Source: Fundicoccus sp052116145 (GTDB lineage Bacteria > Bacillota > Bacilli > Lactobacillales > Aerococcaceae). From it: 64,000 nucleotides of DNA. Position numbers and translations under genes: made by a program. Below are positions 33,818-41,451 of the stretch, in pieces. Position 1 is the stretch's first letter; every line of letters starts with the position of its first letter. The notes beneath the pieces are model-generated. The model had not been told where the DNA came from, ran no database searches, and worked only from the letters and a program-made list of their open reading frames with translations. The DNA is taken from positions 310,001 to 374,000 of the forward strand of contig NZ_JBQKLQ010000001.1 in the NCBI RefSeq assembly GCF_052116145.1. The letters are read 5' to 3'.

Positions 33818-34513
33818 TTATTGGTCGTCAGCTTCTTCAGCAATATCAGCGAAATGATGCGTTTGATTATAAGCTAGTATTTGGAAATGTCCGTCACTAT
33901 ATTTAACGATCGAAACGGATGCGTTATTAAGTGGGTCGTTTTCTGAAAAATCAGCAACTAAACCATGAAGTAAGTTACGAATAGTCATGCCGTGGCAGAC
34001 AACCAGAATGTTCTGGTCAGTTCCAGCATGCTTGTTTAATAATTGTAACAAACCATTCTCTACTCGGTTCCAAAATTCTGCATAATTTTCAGCGTGTTTA
34101 TATGGGTCGAGTTCTTTGACTGCGTTTAATGCAGCTTCCACTTGTAAATCATTTCCAGCTGGTAGGCCATGTTTTAAACGAACGTTGTTTTGAACGTCGT
34201 CCCAAACTTGACGAGCATCTAAACCTTCAAAAAATCCAAAATGAACCTCGCGAAATTCTTTCATTGGAACAATTTTTAAATGATCAGCCTGTTGATTTTC
34301 TTTTAAAATAATTTGCGCGGTTTCAATGGTACGCATTAAATCACTTGAATAAACAGCATCGAACGTGACGTTGGTTAAGCCTTTGCCACTTCTGTGAACA
34401 TCCGTGATGCCTCGATCCGTTAATGGGGCATTTGCCCAGCCTTGCATACGACCATAAAGATTAAGATATGTTTCACCATGACGCATAAAATAAAAAGTTA
34501 CACCTTTCGACAT
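33818..34513 (-). CDS. histidine phosphatase family protein (phosphoglycerate mutase-like)
   Basis: A 231-residue protein with the phosphohistidine motif MRHGETYLN near the N-terminus and the second catalytic histidine in VVCHGMTIR. Such GpmB/PhoE-like proteins are more often broad phosphatases than true mutases. A single gene with its own RBS (GGAGG on the minus strand). The substrate is unknown. Confidence 0.88.
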   Translation of the reverse strand: MSKGVTFYFMRHGETYLNLYGRMQGWANAPLTDRGITDVHRSGKGLTNVTFDAVYSSDLMRTIETAQIILKENQQADHLKIVPMKEFREVHFGFFEGLDARQVWDDVQNNVRLKHGLPAGNDLQVEAALNAVKELDPYKHAENYAEFWNRVENGLLQLLNKHAGTDQNILVVCHGMTIRNLLHGLVADFSENDPLNNASVSIVKYSDGHFQILAYNQTHHFADIAEEADDQ

Positions 34514-34684
34514 TAAAAAAAACCTCCTACAATAGTGTTCTCCCTTATTATAGCCTTTGTATTGTTACATGTCTAAGCAAAGACAAATTTATCAATTTTA
34601 CTTTAAATCGCACGGCTTCGAGTGCATTTTAAAGTGGAATATGGTAATCTGAAAGAGTTATAAAAGTGTGAAGGAGATGAGACA

Positions 34685-35686
34685 ATGGAAGTCGAACAAC
34701 CTACACTAGGGGATCGCCTGCTTAAAACATTTCAAGTCAATAAGCAGCAGTTGCAGTTTGGAACGTATGCAGCAGAGTTATCATTCTATATAATTTGGGC
34801 AATTGTACCGATTATGCTAGCACTTGCTAACGTCATCGCTATACTACCTTTATCTGAGCAAGACATCATCTTTTACATTGAAAGAGCCTTGCCATCAGAA
34901 GTTGAGACTGTATTAATGCCAATTTTGGAAAGTTATCTAGATAACACCAGTACTGGGGTATTTTCTTTGGGGTTGGTTATATCCCTATGGCCAGCATCTA
35001 ATGTGTTTAATACATTGCAAAGAGTGCTCAATACGATTTATAAAGCGGAGCCTCGTAAGAACTTTTTCTTAGCACGTGGTTTTGCTTACGCCTTTACCTT
35101 GGCCATCGTGGTCGTGTCTGCGGCTTTGTCATTCTTGATGATTTTTGGTGAAACAGTGATTGAGATGTTACAAAGTGTCTTTCATCTGGATTTATTCTTT
35201 TGGAATTTTTTCATTGAACAAGGGAGTATCATTGCGCTATTAGTCTTTTTCTTAATGCTGACAGTTATTTATTATTTTATCCCAAATGTTAATTGGAAGT
35301 TTAAATATGCACTACCAGGTGCCTTGTTTTCTGTGATTGGCTTTATATTAGTGTCACAACTATTCAATTTATATTTAACTTTTGCTAGCAATGCAGCCAC
35401 AAGTAATAGTACAATTGGAGTTCTAATAGTTGTGATTATTTGGCTCTATTTTAATGCGATGGTTATATGTATCGGTGCCTATATCAACGTCTTCTACCGT
35501 GACTTTAAAGAAAAAAGTTATTGGCATTTGGTTGAAGAAACGACAAAATACAAATCATTCAACTCTTATAGTTCAAATTTTCAACACTATAGTGGCGCAA
35601 TGCCTGGACTTAAACATGAAATTATTAAGAATTTACCAACATCAGTGATTGATCGATCTGATGACGAAAGGAGAACGAGATCTTAG
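34685..35686 (+). CDS. YihY/BrkB family membrane protein
   Basis: A 333-residue integral membrane protein with about six helices and the family segment LYFNAMVICIGAYINV near the end. Family members were once linked to RNase BN and to virulence, but the function is not established. AAGGAG precedes the ATG. The rodA start codon follows its stop without any gap, so the two are co-transcribed. Confidence 0.85.
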   Translation: MEVEQPTLGDRLLKTFQVNKQQLQFGTYAAELSFYIIWAIVPIMLALANVIAILPLSEQDIIFYIERALPSEVETVLMPILESYLDNTSTGVFSLGLVISLWPASNVFNTLQRVLNTIYKAEPRKNFFLARGFAYAFTLAIVVVSAALSFLMIFGETVIEMLQSVFHLDLFFWNFFIEQGSIIALLVFFLMLTVIYYFIPNVNWKFKYALPGALFSVIGFILVSQLFNLYLTFASNAATSNSTIGVLIVVIIWLYFNAMVICIGAYINVFYRDFKEKSYWHLVEETTKYKSFNSYSSNFQHYSGAMPGLKHEIIKNLPTSVIDRSDDERRTRS

Positions 35687-36895
35687 ATGACAACTAGACA
35701 TCAATCTCGACGATTATCCAAATCGAGTGATTCACGTATCGATTATGGAATTATATTAAACGTATTAATTTTAGCTATTATAGGTTTGCTAAGTGTTTAT
35801 GCGACAACAACTATGATAGAAGGTAGTAATATTACACCGACGCTTTTACATGCTTTATGGTATGCGGTAGGTGCACTTATCGTGATAGTAGTCATTCAAT
35901 TTGATAGTGAACAATACTGGAAATTGTCTGCTTTCTTATATGGAGGCGGCTTGCTCTTGTTAGTGTTGGTCTTGTTCCTTTATGACCGCCAAATGGAATC
36001 GTTAACCGGTGCGAAAAGTTGGTTTATTATTGGGCCATTTTCATTCCAGCCTTCAGAGTTATTTAAGCCTGCTTTTATTGTTTTCTTAGCGAGAGTCGTT
36101 ACCGAACATAATAGTAAAAATATTCAACGTACTTTGAAAACTGACTGGGTACTATTAGGGAAAGTAGCTCTGTTTTCATTACCACCCGTTATTTTGATTC
36201 AACTACAAAATGACTTGGGAACCAACTTAGTTGTTTTAAGTATTATTGCCGGTACAGTCTTAATGTCTGGCGTTTCTTGGAAAATACTTGTTCCATCACT
36301 TTCTGTCGTTGTAATCTTTGGTGGAGGTTTGATTGCCTTAGCAGCTTTTTACCCAAATATTTTACTGGATTCTGGCATATTCCAACCCTACCAATTAGAA
36401 CGTATTAATAGTTGGTTGAATCCATTTGGGGATGCTCAGGGTAATAGTTACCAACTTGCTCAGAGTATTATGGCAGTAGGCTCAGGACAATTAGCAGGTA
36501 AAGGATTCGGAATCTCAGAAGTCTCTGTACCTGTTCGTGAGTCAGACTTTATCTTTACGACGATTGCCGAAAGTTATGGCTTCCTTGGTGGATCGGTTTT
36601 GCTATTCATTTATTTCTTACTTATTTATCAAATGGTTCAAACATGTTTTGAAACGAAAAATGAATTCTACACCTATATTGCAACAGGTGTTATATCAATG
36701 ATTCTTTTCCATATTGTTGAAAACATTGGAATGACTATTGGTTTATTACCTATTACCGGGATTCCTTTACCATTCGTTTCACAAGGGGGATCAGCCTTAC
36801 TAAGTAATATGATTGGTATAGGATTGATTCTATCTATGCGTTACCACCATAGAAGTTATATGTTTTCAAATAATGATCAATTTAATTACGATTAA
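35687..36895 (+). CDS. rodA: SEDS peptidoglycan polymerase RodA
   Basis: Multi-pass SEDS glycosyltransferase (402 residues, about ten helices) that polymerises lipid II during lateral wall growth with a class B PBP. Motifs seen are GPFSFQPSELFKPAF, VRESDFIFTTIAE with the catalytic-loop Asp, and NIGMTIGLLPITGIPLPFVSQGGS. The NIGMTIGLLP form is typical of RodA; FtsW differs there. It begins immediately after the YihY gene. Confidence 0.9.
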   Translation: MTTRHQSRRLSKSSDSRIDYGIILNVLILAIIGLLSVYATTTMIEGSNITPTLLHALWYAVGALIVIVVIQFDSEQYWKLSAFLYGGGLLLLVLVLFLYDRQMESLTGAKSWFIIGPFSFQPSELFKPAFIVFLARVVTEHNSKNIQRTLKTDWVLLGKVALFSLPPVILIQLQNDLGTNLVVLSIIAGTVLMSGVSWKILVPSLSVVVIFGGGLIALAAFYPNILLDSGIFQPYQLERINSWLNPFGDAQGNSYQLAQSIMAVGSGQLAGKGFGISEVSVPVRESDFIFTTIAESYGFLGGSVLLFIYFLLIYQMVQTCFETKNEFYTYIATGVISMILFHIVENIGMTIGLLPITGIPLPFVSQGGSALLSNMIGIGLILSMRYHHRSYMFSNNDQFNYD

Positions 36896-36900
36896 TGACA

Positions 36901-36957
36901 AACCAAACAGATTGAAACAGCTTCCCAAAGTGTTGCAATTTCTGTTTGGTTTTTTGT
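36901..36957 (+). terminator. terminator after rodA
   Basis: AACCAAACAGA (36901-36911) pairs perfectly with TCTGTTTGGTT (36941-36951), then T5G. Confidence 0.88.
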
Positions 36958-37071
36958 ATGCAATTCATCGATTGACGGTAATATTTACTAAAGGTATAAT
37001 GGTTTTAAGGATAAGCGACGATATAACAGAGCTTATGGACTGTTGTAATTAAGAAAGGGTGGAGGATAGAT

Positions 37072-37410
37072 ATGATAAAAGAAATCAATCAATTATGGGT
37101 TCAAGCGGGTGACAAGATAGATGGAGAAGTAATCTATACAATCGGTTTATCTAGTCAATTACAAGATGAGGTCGGTGATATCAGTTTTGCTAGTATTGCA
37201 GATTTAGGGGCAATTGAAGCCGACGAGACTTTATTGAATGTAGAAGCTTCAAAAGCAGCAATTGAAATTCCCGCACCATTCTCAGGGACAATTATTGAAC
37301 GTCACGAAACCGCTGAAGAAACGACTAGTTTATTAGACTCGCCTGATCAAACTTCAAACTGGCTAGTTCGCATGACAGCAAGTGAAGCAAATGCATTTGC
37401 TTCACTATAA
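37072..37410 (+). CDS. GcvH-like lipoyl-domain protein
   Basis: A 112-residue protein resembling glycine cleavage H protein, with the lipoylation site NVEASKAAIEIPAPFSG (Lys near residue 63). No gcvT, gcvP or lipoate ligase is nearby. In organisms without the full glycine cleavage system, such stand-alone GcvH proteins act as lipoyl relays to 2-oxoacid dehydrogenases, which I infer here. AGGGTGGAGG precedes the ATG. Confidence 0.82.
   Translation: MIKEINQLWVQAGDKIDGEVIYTIGLSSQLQDEVGDISFASIADLGAIEADETLLNVEASKAAIEIPAPFSGTIIERHETAEETTSLLDSPDQTSNWLVRMTASEANAFASL
37381..37406. repeat. 26-bp perfect palindrome over the end of the gcvH-like gene
   Basis: AGTGAAGCAAATG at 37381-37393 is immediately followed by its exact reverse complement. 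It encodes the last codons (SEANAFASL) and ends beside the stop. It could act as an mRNA end hairpin or a regulator site; a separate terminator lies 35 bp downstream. Confidence 0.7.
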
Positions 37411-37440
37411 GTAACTAAATATAGTTAGAAATAAATAATG

Positions 37441-37474
37441 ACTTCACACAGATTGATGGGTGTGAAGTTTTGTC
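37441..37474 (+). terminator. terminator after the gcvH-like gene
   Basis: ACTTCACAC (37441-37449) pairs with GTGTGAAGT followed by TTTGTCC; the T-tract is short. Confidence 0.7.
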
Positions 37475-37860
37475 CTAGTATAAGGGATTATAAAATATAG
37501 GTGGACTTATCATGCTTCAGGATACTTGTCTTGGTAGGAAGTAAATTTAAAAGAAAACCTTGTCTCACTAAGGAAATTCGCCGTGTTGCCAATACGACAC
37601 ATGCTTTCGGGCATCTTCAACGCCGTGTCACCAATAGACACGTGCGCCAGAGTGCTAATCAGACACAGTACTTATATAAAAACCTGACAGAAAAAGGTGT
37701 CCATTGTCACGTCGAAGGACGATTAAAGCTTGGTGCTACTATTAAATTATTGTCAAAATCATTGTAGCAGCCACCTTTCATCTGTTCTAAAGTATCGTAA
37801 ACAAGATGCAAGAGCTAATTCGGTCGCTAAACAACTAGGGTCTCTTTAAGGCCTAATGAA
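37475..37860. other. non-coding or decayed interval with three similar hairpins
   Basis: An open frame of 88 codons exists at 37501-37767, but it has no RBS and no recognisable family. Three related inverted repeats occur: GTGTTGCCAATACGACAC (37583-37600), GTGTCACCAATAGACAC (37625-37641) and GTGCTAATCAGACAC (37652-37666). A short frame before 37850 ends ...QDARANSVAKQLGSL. It is either a decayed gene or a structured RNA. Confidence 0.4.
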
Positions 37861-37900
37861 AAAACACGCTCACTTTATTGAAAAGTTGGGCGTGTTTTAA
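37858..37900. terminator. bidirectional terminator before the amidotransferase gene
   Basis: AAAACACGC (37861-37869) pairs with GCGTGTTTT (37890-37898), with A- and T-runs outside. It serves the minus-strand gene starting its stop at 37905 and anything transcribed from the left. Confidence 0.8.
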
Positions 37901-37904
37901 TGTT

Positions 37905-38645
37905 TTACATGGACGATTTCGAACTAATGGAACGCTTAATTAAATCCTTGAAAATCGATAAACTCTCATGATTTTCTAGAAATGTTAATTCTGGATGCCA
38001 TTGGATGCCGATAATGCTCTGGTTATCATCAACTACTTCAATTGCTTCAATGACATTATCAGGACTCCAAGCGGAGACTGTTAAGCCTTTACCTAATTCT
38101 TTGATTGCTTGATGATGAATTGAATTGACATAGCTGTTATTGTCAATGATTTCAGCAATATGCGTGCCAGATTTTACTTTAATCGAGTGAGTGGAAAACT
38201 CTGGTTGAGATCGTTGAACGTGTTGAATCGTAATTGATTCATCTTCGGATAAGTCTTGTAGTAAGCTTCCTCCTAAAACCACATTTATTAACTGTAAGCC
38301 ACGACAGATACCTAAAATTGGTTTTTTCTGGCGAATCGCTTCTTTGACTAAAGCGACTTCACATTTGTCTCGTTCAGGTGAAGTTGGTCCAATTACTTTT
38401 CTAGGTTCTTCACCATACAACATTGGGGTCACATCTTGTCCGCCAGTCAGTAAGAGCCCATCAATTAATTGGATATATTCTTTAGCAAAAGTAGCCTCAT
38501 TAATGGGAATAATAATGGGTGTGCCTCCTGCCAGACTGATAGCAGTTGAGAAGCCAGTAGAAGAGTAATTAATTTTGAATGCTTCAAAATCATCGTTTTT
38601 AAAAGCAGATGTATTGCCTGTAATACCTATAATGGGGTGTGTCAA
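37905..38645 (-). CDS. class I glutamine amidotransferase, gamma-glutamyl-GABA hydrolase (PuuD) type
   Basis: A 246-residue hydrolase with the nucleophile elbow GICRGLQLIN (Cys near 115), the oxyanion region TGGQDV and the catalytic IQWHPE near the C-terminus. The family cleaves gamma-glutamyl conjugates such as gamma-glutamyl-GABA. No polyamine genes are adjacent, so the true substrate is open. Confidence 0.88.
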   Translation of the reverse strand: MTHPIIGITGNTSAFKNDDFEAFKINYSSTGFSTAISLAGGTPIIIPINEATFAKEYIQLIDGLLLTGGQDVTPMLYGEEPRKVIGPTSPERDKCEVALVKEAIRQKKPILGICRGLQLINVVLGGSLLQDLSEDESITIQHVQRSQPEFSTHSIKVKSGTHIAEIIDNNSYVNSIHHQAIKELGKGLTVSAWSPDNVIEAIEVVDDNQSIIGIQWHPELTFLENHESLSIFKDLIKRSISSKSSM

Positions 38646-38832
38646 TCAAATGCTCCTTTCTGTAAGTAGTTATAAACCTATTATAGCCTAAGAAGAGTGA
38701 AAATTAAACATAAAATTAAAACTTGATGAGAAATAAAGGGGTGTTTTTCCTTTTTTGTAAAAAAGTGACGGTGCTTTTAGTAATTTACTGTGAATTAAGT
38801 TATAATGTTTCAATGAAGCAAGGAGTGATGGC

Positions 38833-39852
38833 GTGGATTACCAAAAAGCGATACAAGATGTCAAAAAAGGAAATTTGAAGGCAGTTTATACGATTTTCGG
38901 GTCAGAATTGTTTCTACAACAGGAATTTCTGCAGATTTTATTGAATCAATTCGGCGAGGCTGACAATTTAGATATGGCAAAAATTGATTTAAGCGAGCAA
39001 TCACTTGATGCTGCATTAGATGAAGCAGAGATGTTTTCTTTTTTTGCCGAATATCGACTTATAATTGTAGAGAACGTCCAGTTTTTGAATGCAAATTCGA
39101 GTCAAAAGTTATCAACGAGTGAAGAAAAACGTTTGTTAGATTATATCAATAATCCGAACGAAGCCTCTGTGATTGTGTTTGTTATACCTTTTGATCAAGT
39201 GGATAAACGAAAAAAATTAACAAAAGCTTTTCAAAAGCAAACTGCTTTTATTGAAGTGAATCCTCTGAAAGAACAAGAGGTTAGCCGCTATATCCAACGT
39301 TATATTGAAGGGGAACAGTTAAACATCACCCGAGAAGCCAGTCAAGAATTGCTTGTGAGAGTGAATTATCAATTAACAGAAGCGATGGGGGAAATTTCAA
39401 AACTGAAAAGTTTTAGTTTAACAGGCCAGCCAATTACAATCGATGTTGTGAGAACCTTGGTGCCACGAACGCTTGAGTCCAATGTATTTGAATTAACAGA
39501 TGCTGTCATGAAGAAAAGAGTGGATAAAGCCGTTCAGATTTATCAAGATTTAATTTTAATGAAACACGAGCCAATTGCCTTACATGCCTTGATAATTTCT
39601 CAGTTTAGATTAATTATTCAAAGCAAATTACTGAATCAGCAAGGTTATTTAGAAGCAGATATTGCAAAAGAATTGAGTGTCCATCCTTATCGAGTTAAGT
39701 TGGCACTACAATCTGGCCGTCGTTCAAACTTGAAGCAGTTGGCTGAATTTTATGATGAATTAATTGAAGTCGATTATCATATGAAAACAGGTGTTGGTAT
39801 TAAAGAAACACACTTTTACTTGCTATTAACCAAACTGGTTTCGTTAGCATAA
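38833..39852 (+). CDS. holA: DNA polymerase III subunit delta
   Basis: The delta subunit of the clamp loader, which opens the beta sliding clamp. A 339-residue AAA+ protein without a functional Walker A, as usual for delta. The N-terminal segment (LKAVYTIFGSELFLQQE) and C-terminal collar region (KETHFYLLLTKL) match the family. The start is GTG at 38833 with AAGGAGTGAT upstream. TATAAT lies at 38801-38806. comEC, a frequent neighbour in Firmicutes, is not beside it. Confidence 0.93.
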   Translation: MDYQKAIQDVKKGNLKAVYTIFGSELFLQQEFLQILLNQFGEADNLDMAKIDLSEQSLDAALDEAEMFSFFAEYRLIIVENVQFLNANSSQKLSTSEEKRLLDYINNPNEASVIVFVIPFDQVDKRKKLTKAFQKQTAFIEVNPLKEQEVSRYIQRYIEGEQLNITREASQELLVRVNYQLTEAMGEISKLKSFSLTGQPITIDVVRTLVPRTLESNVFELTDAVMKKRVDKAVQIYQDLILMKHEPIALHALIISQFRLIIQSKLLNQQGYLEADIAKELSVHPYRVKLALQSGRRSNLKQLAEFYDELIEVDYHMKTGVGIKETHFYLLLTKLVSLA

Positions 39853-39921
39853 TTTTTTTGATGCTTGCAAGGAAACCGAACTTAAACCAGAAAATGAAAG
39901 CTTTGAAAAGGAGAAACACGT

Positions 39922-40908
39922 ATGAGTCAAACAATTAGAATCGGTATTTGTGGTTATGGCAATCTTGGTAGAGGAGTCGAACGCTCGATTTCTCAACAAG
40001 CCGATATGTCATTAGTCGCAATATTTTCAAGAAGAGGCAAGGCTGGGGTTGAACCGCTTAATCCTTTGACGACGGTAGAACATTTAGATCAAATGATTCA
40101 TTATCAAGATAAAATTGATGTGATGATTTTATGTGGTGGATCAGCAACCGATTTGCCAGAACAAACACCAATGATTGCGCAATATTTCAATACGATTGAT
40201 AGTTTTGATACTCATGCAAAAATACCAGAGCACTTTGCTGCTGTTGATAAAATTGCTCAAAAGCATCAGCATGTGAGTATTATTTCAGTCGGTTGGGATC
40301 CGGGCTTGTTCTCCATCAATCGAGTCTTAGCTGAGGCGGTGCTACCTGTAGGGGAGAGCTATACCTTTTGGGGCAAAGGCCTGAGCCAGGGACATTCCGA
40401 TGCCGTTAGACGCATTGAAGGCGTCAAGCACGCTGTACAATATACGATCCCTTCACAAGATGCTATGAACAGAGTTCGCCAAGGCGAACAACCTCAGCTG
40501 TCGACAGGAGACAAACACAGCCGTGAGTGTTTCGTCGTTTTAGAAGAGGGAGCAGATGCTGCGAGAATTGAGCAGGCGATTAAAACAATGCCAGATTACT
40601 TCGTAGATTATGAGACAAGTGTGCAATTTATTTCTGAAGCAAACTTCATGCAAGAGTATCAGGAGATGCCGCATGGCGGTGTGGTCATTCGAAGTGGTCA
40701 AACAGGCGAACAAACGCAACAAACTTACGAATTTAAGCTGAATTTAGGCTCGAATCCTGAATTTACCGGTAGTGTCTTGGTGGCTTATGCCCGAGCAGCT
40801 CACAAAATGAAGCAAGCCGGCCAAGTCGGAGCCAAAACTGTTTTTGATGTGACACTAGGCGATTTATCCGCTAAATCGGCCCAGGACTTAAGAAAATTTT
40901 ATTTATAG
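39922..40908 (+). CDS. ddh: meso-diaminopimelate D-dehydrogenase
   Basis: NADPH-dependent enzyme converting tetrahydrodipicolinate plus ammonia directly to meso-DAP. The 328-residue protein has the nucleotide loop GICGYGNLGRG, the DSFDTHAKIPEH segment, and the substrate region VGWDPGLFSINR with GKGLSQGHSDAVRR, all characteristic of Ddh. With asd, lysA, dapA and dapB in this window it completes the short DAP route, so the succinylase or acetylase genes are not needed. It is unlinked to the riboswitch operon. Confidence 0.95.
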   Translation: MSQTIRIGICGYGNLGRGVERSISQQADMSLVAIFSRRGKAGVEPLNPLTTVEHLDQMIHYQDKIDVMILCGGSATDLPEQTPMIAQYFNTIDSFDTHAKIPEHFAAVDKIAQKHQHVSIISVGWDPGLFSINRVLAEAVLPVGESYTFWGKGLSQGHSDAVRRIEGVKHAVQYTIPSQDAMNRVRQGEQPQLSTGDKHSRECFVVLEEGADAARIEQAIKTMPDYFVDYETSVQFISEANFMQEYQEMPHGGVVIRSGQTGEQTQQTYEFKLNLGSNPEFTGSVLVAYARAAHKMKQAGQVGAKTVFDVTLGDLSAKSAQDLRKFYL

Positions 40909-40913
40909 GCAAC

Positions 40914-40958
40914 AAAAAAAAGCGTTGAAGCCAACTCAAATGAGTGCTTCGACGCTTT
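40914..40958. terminator. bidirectional terminator between ddh and rpsT
   Basis: GCGTTGAAGC (40922-40931) pairs with GCTTCGACGC (40945-40954, one wobble), with A8 on the left and T4 on the right. Confidence 0.92.
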
Positions 40959-40968
40959 TAAATTAGAA

Positions 40969-41223
40969 TTATTTAGATAATAATCCGCTTAAACGAGATT
41001 TGTCACGCGCAGCTTTATTCTTGTGAATAAGACCTTTGTTTGCTGTGCTATCAATTTCTTTAACGGCTAATTTAAATAAATCTGCTGCGTTTCCTTCGCC
41101 AGTTTCCACTGCATTACGGAAGTTTTTAATTGCTGTACGCATTCCAGCAACGTGAGCACGGTTTACTTCAGATTTACGTACGTCTTGACGAATACGTTTG
41201 ATTGCTGATTTGTTATTTGCCAT
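40969..41223 (-). CDS. rpsT: 30S ribosomal protein S20
   Basis: Small basic ribosomal protein of 84 residues binding 16S rRNA. MANNKSAIKRIRQ is the canonical start, so ATG at 41223 is chosen over an in-frame GTG at 41232; GAAAGAGG lies just upstream on the minus strand. Confidence 0.97.
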   Translation of the reverse strand: MANNKSAIKRIRQDVRKSEVNRAHVAGMRTAIKNFRNAVETGEGNAADLFKLAVKEIDSTANKGLIHKNKAARDKSRLSGLLSK

Positions 41224-41283
41224 GCTAGTCACCTCTTTCCTGTTTATTTGCTATTTAAGTCTGAGACTTAGTCAACAAGAAAC

Positions 41284-41313
41284 ATTATACATGAAAACAC
41301 TACCTATGTGCAA
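41284..41313 (-). promoter_or_regulatory. promoter of rpsT
   Basis: On the minus strand TTGCAC (41313-41308), 18-bp spacer, TATAAT (41289-41284). The leader contains a TAAGTCT/AGACTTA hairpin that could take part in S20 autoregulation. Confidence 0.7.
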
Positions 41314-41393
41314 TATTAAAAAATCATTTTTGAACAAAATATTAATAATAGTCATTTGATAAAATCAGAAAGATAGGTAGATATTGACGAAAG

Positions 41394-41402
41394 TGTTATA
41401 AT
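41394..41402 (+). promoter_or_regulatory. extended -10 promoter of uvrB
   Basis: TGTTATAAT at 41394-41402, with no clear -35. I looked for a LexA box (CGAAC-N4-GTTC type) nearby and did not find one. Confidence 0.6.
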
Positions 41403-41451
41403 AAAGGAGTAGTAAACCTACCTAAATGAAGCATAAGAGAGGAAGGTCGAG

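Noticed and set aside
35687..36895. FtsW rather than RodA
   Set aside because: The NIGMTIGLLPITGIPLPF motif is the RodA form, and no division-cluster genes are adjacent.
41340..41451. SOS box upstream of uvrB
   Set aside because: I searched both strands of the promoter region for CGAAC-N4-GTTC-like sites and found none, in contrast to the clear boxes at 51665-51705.
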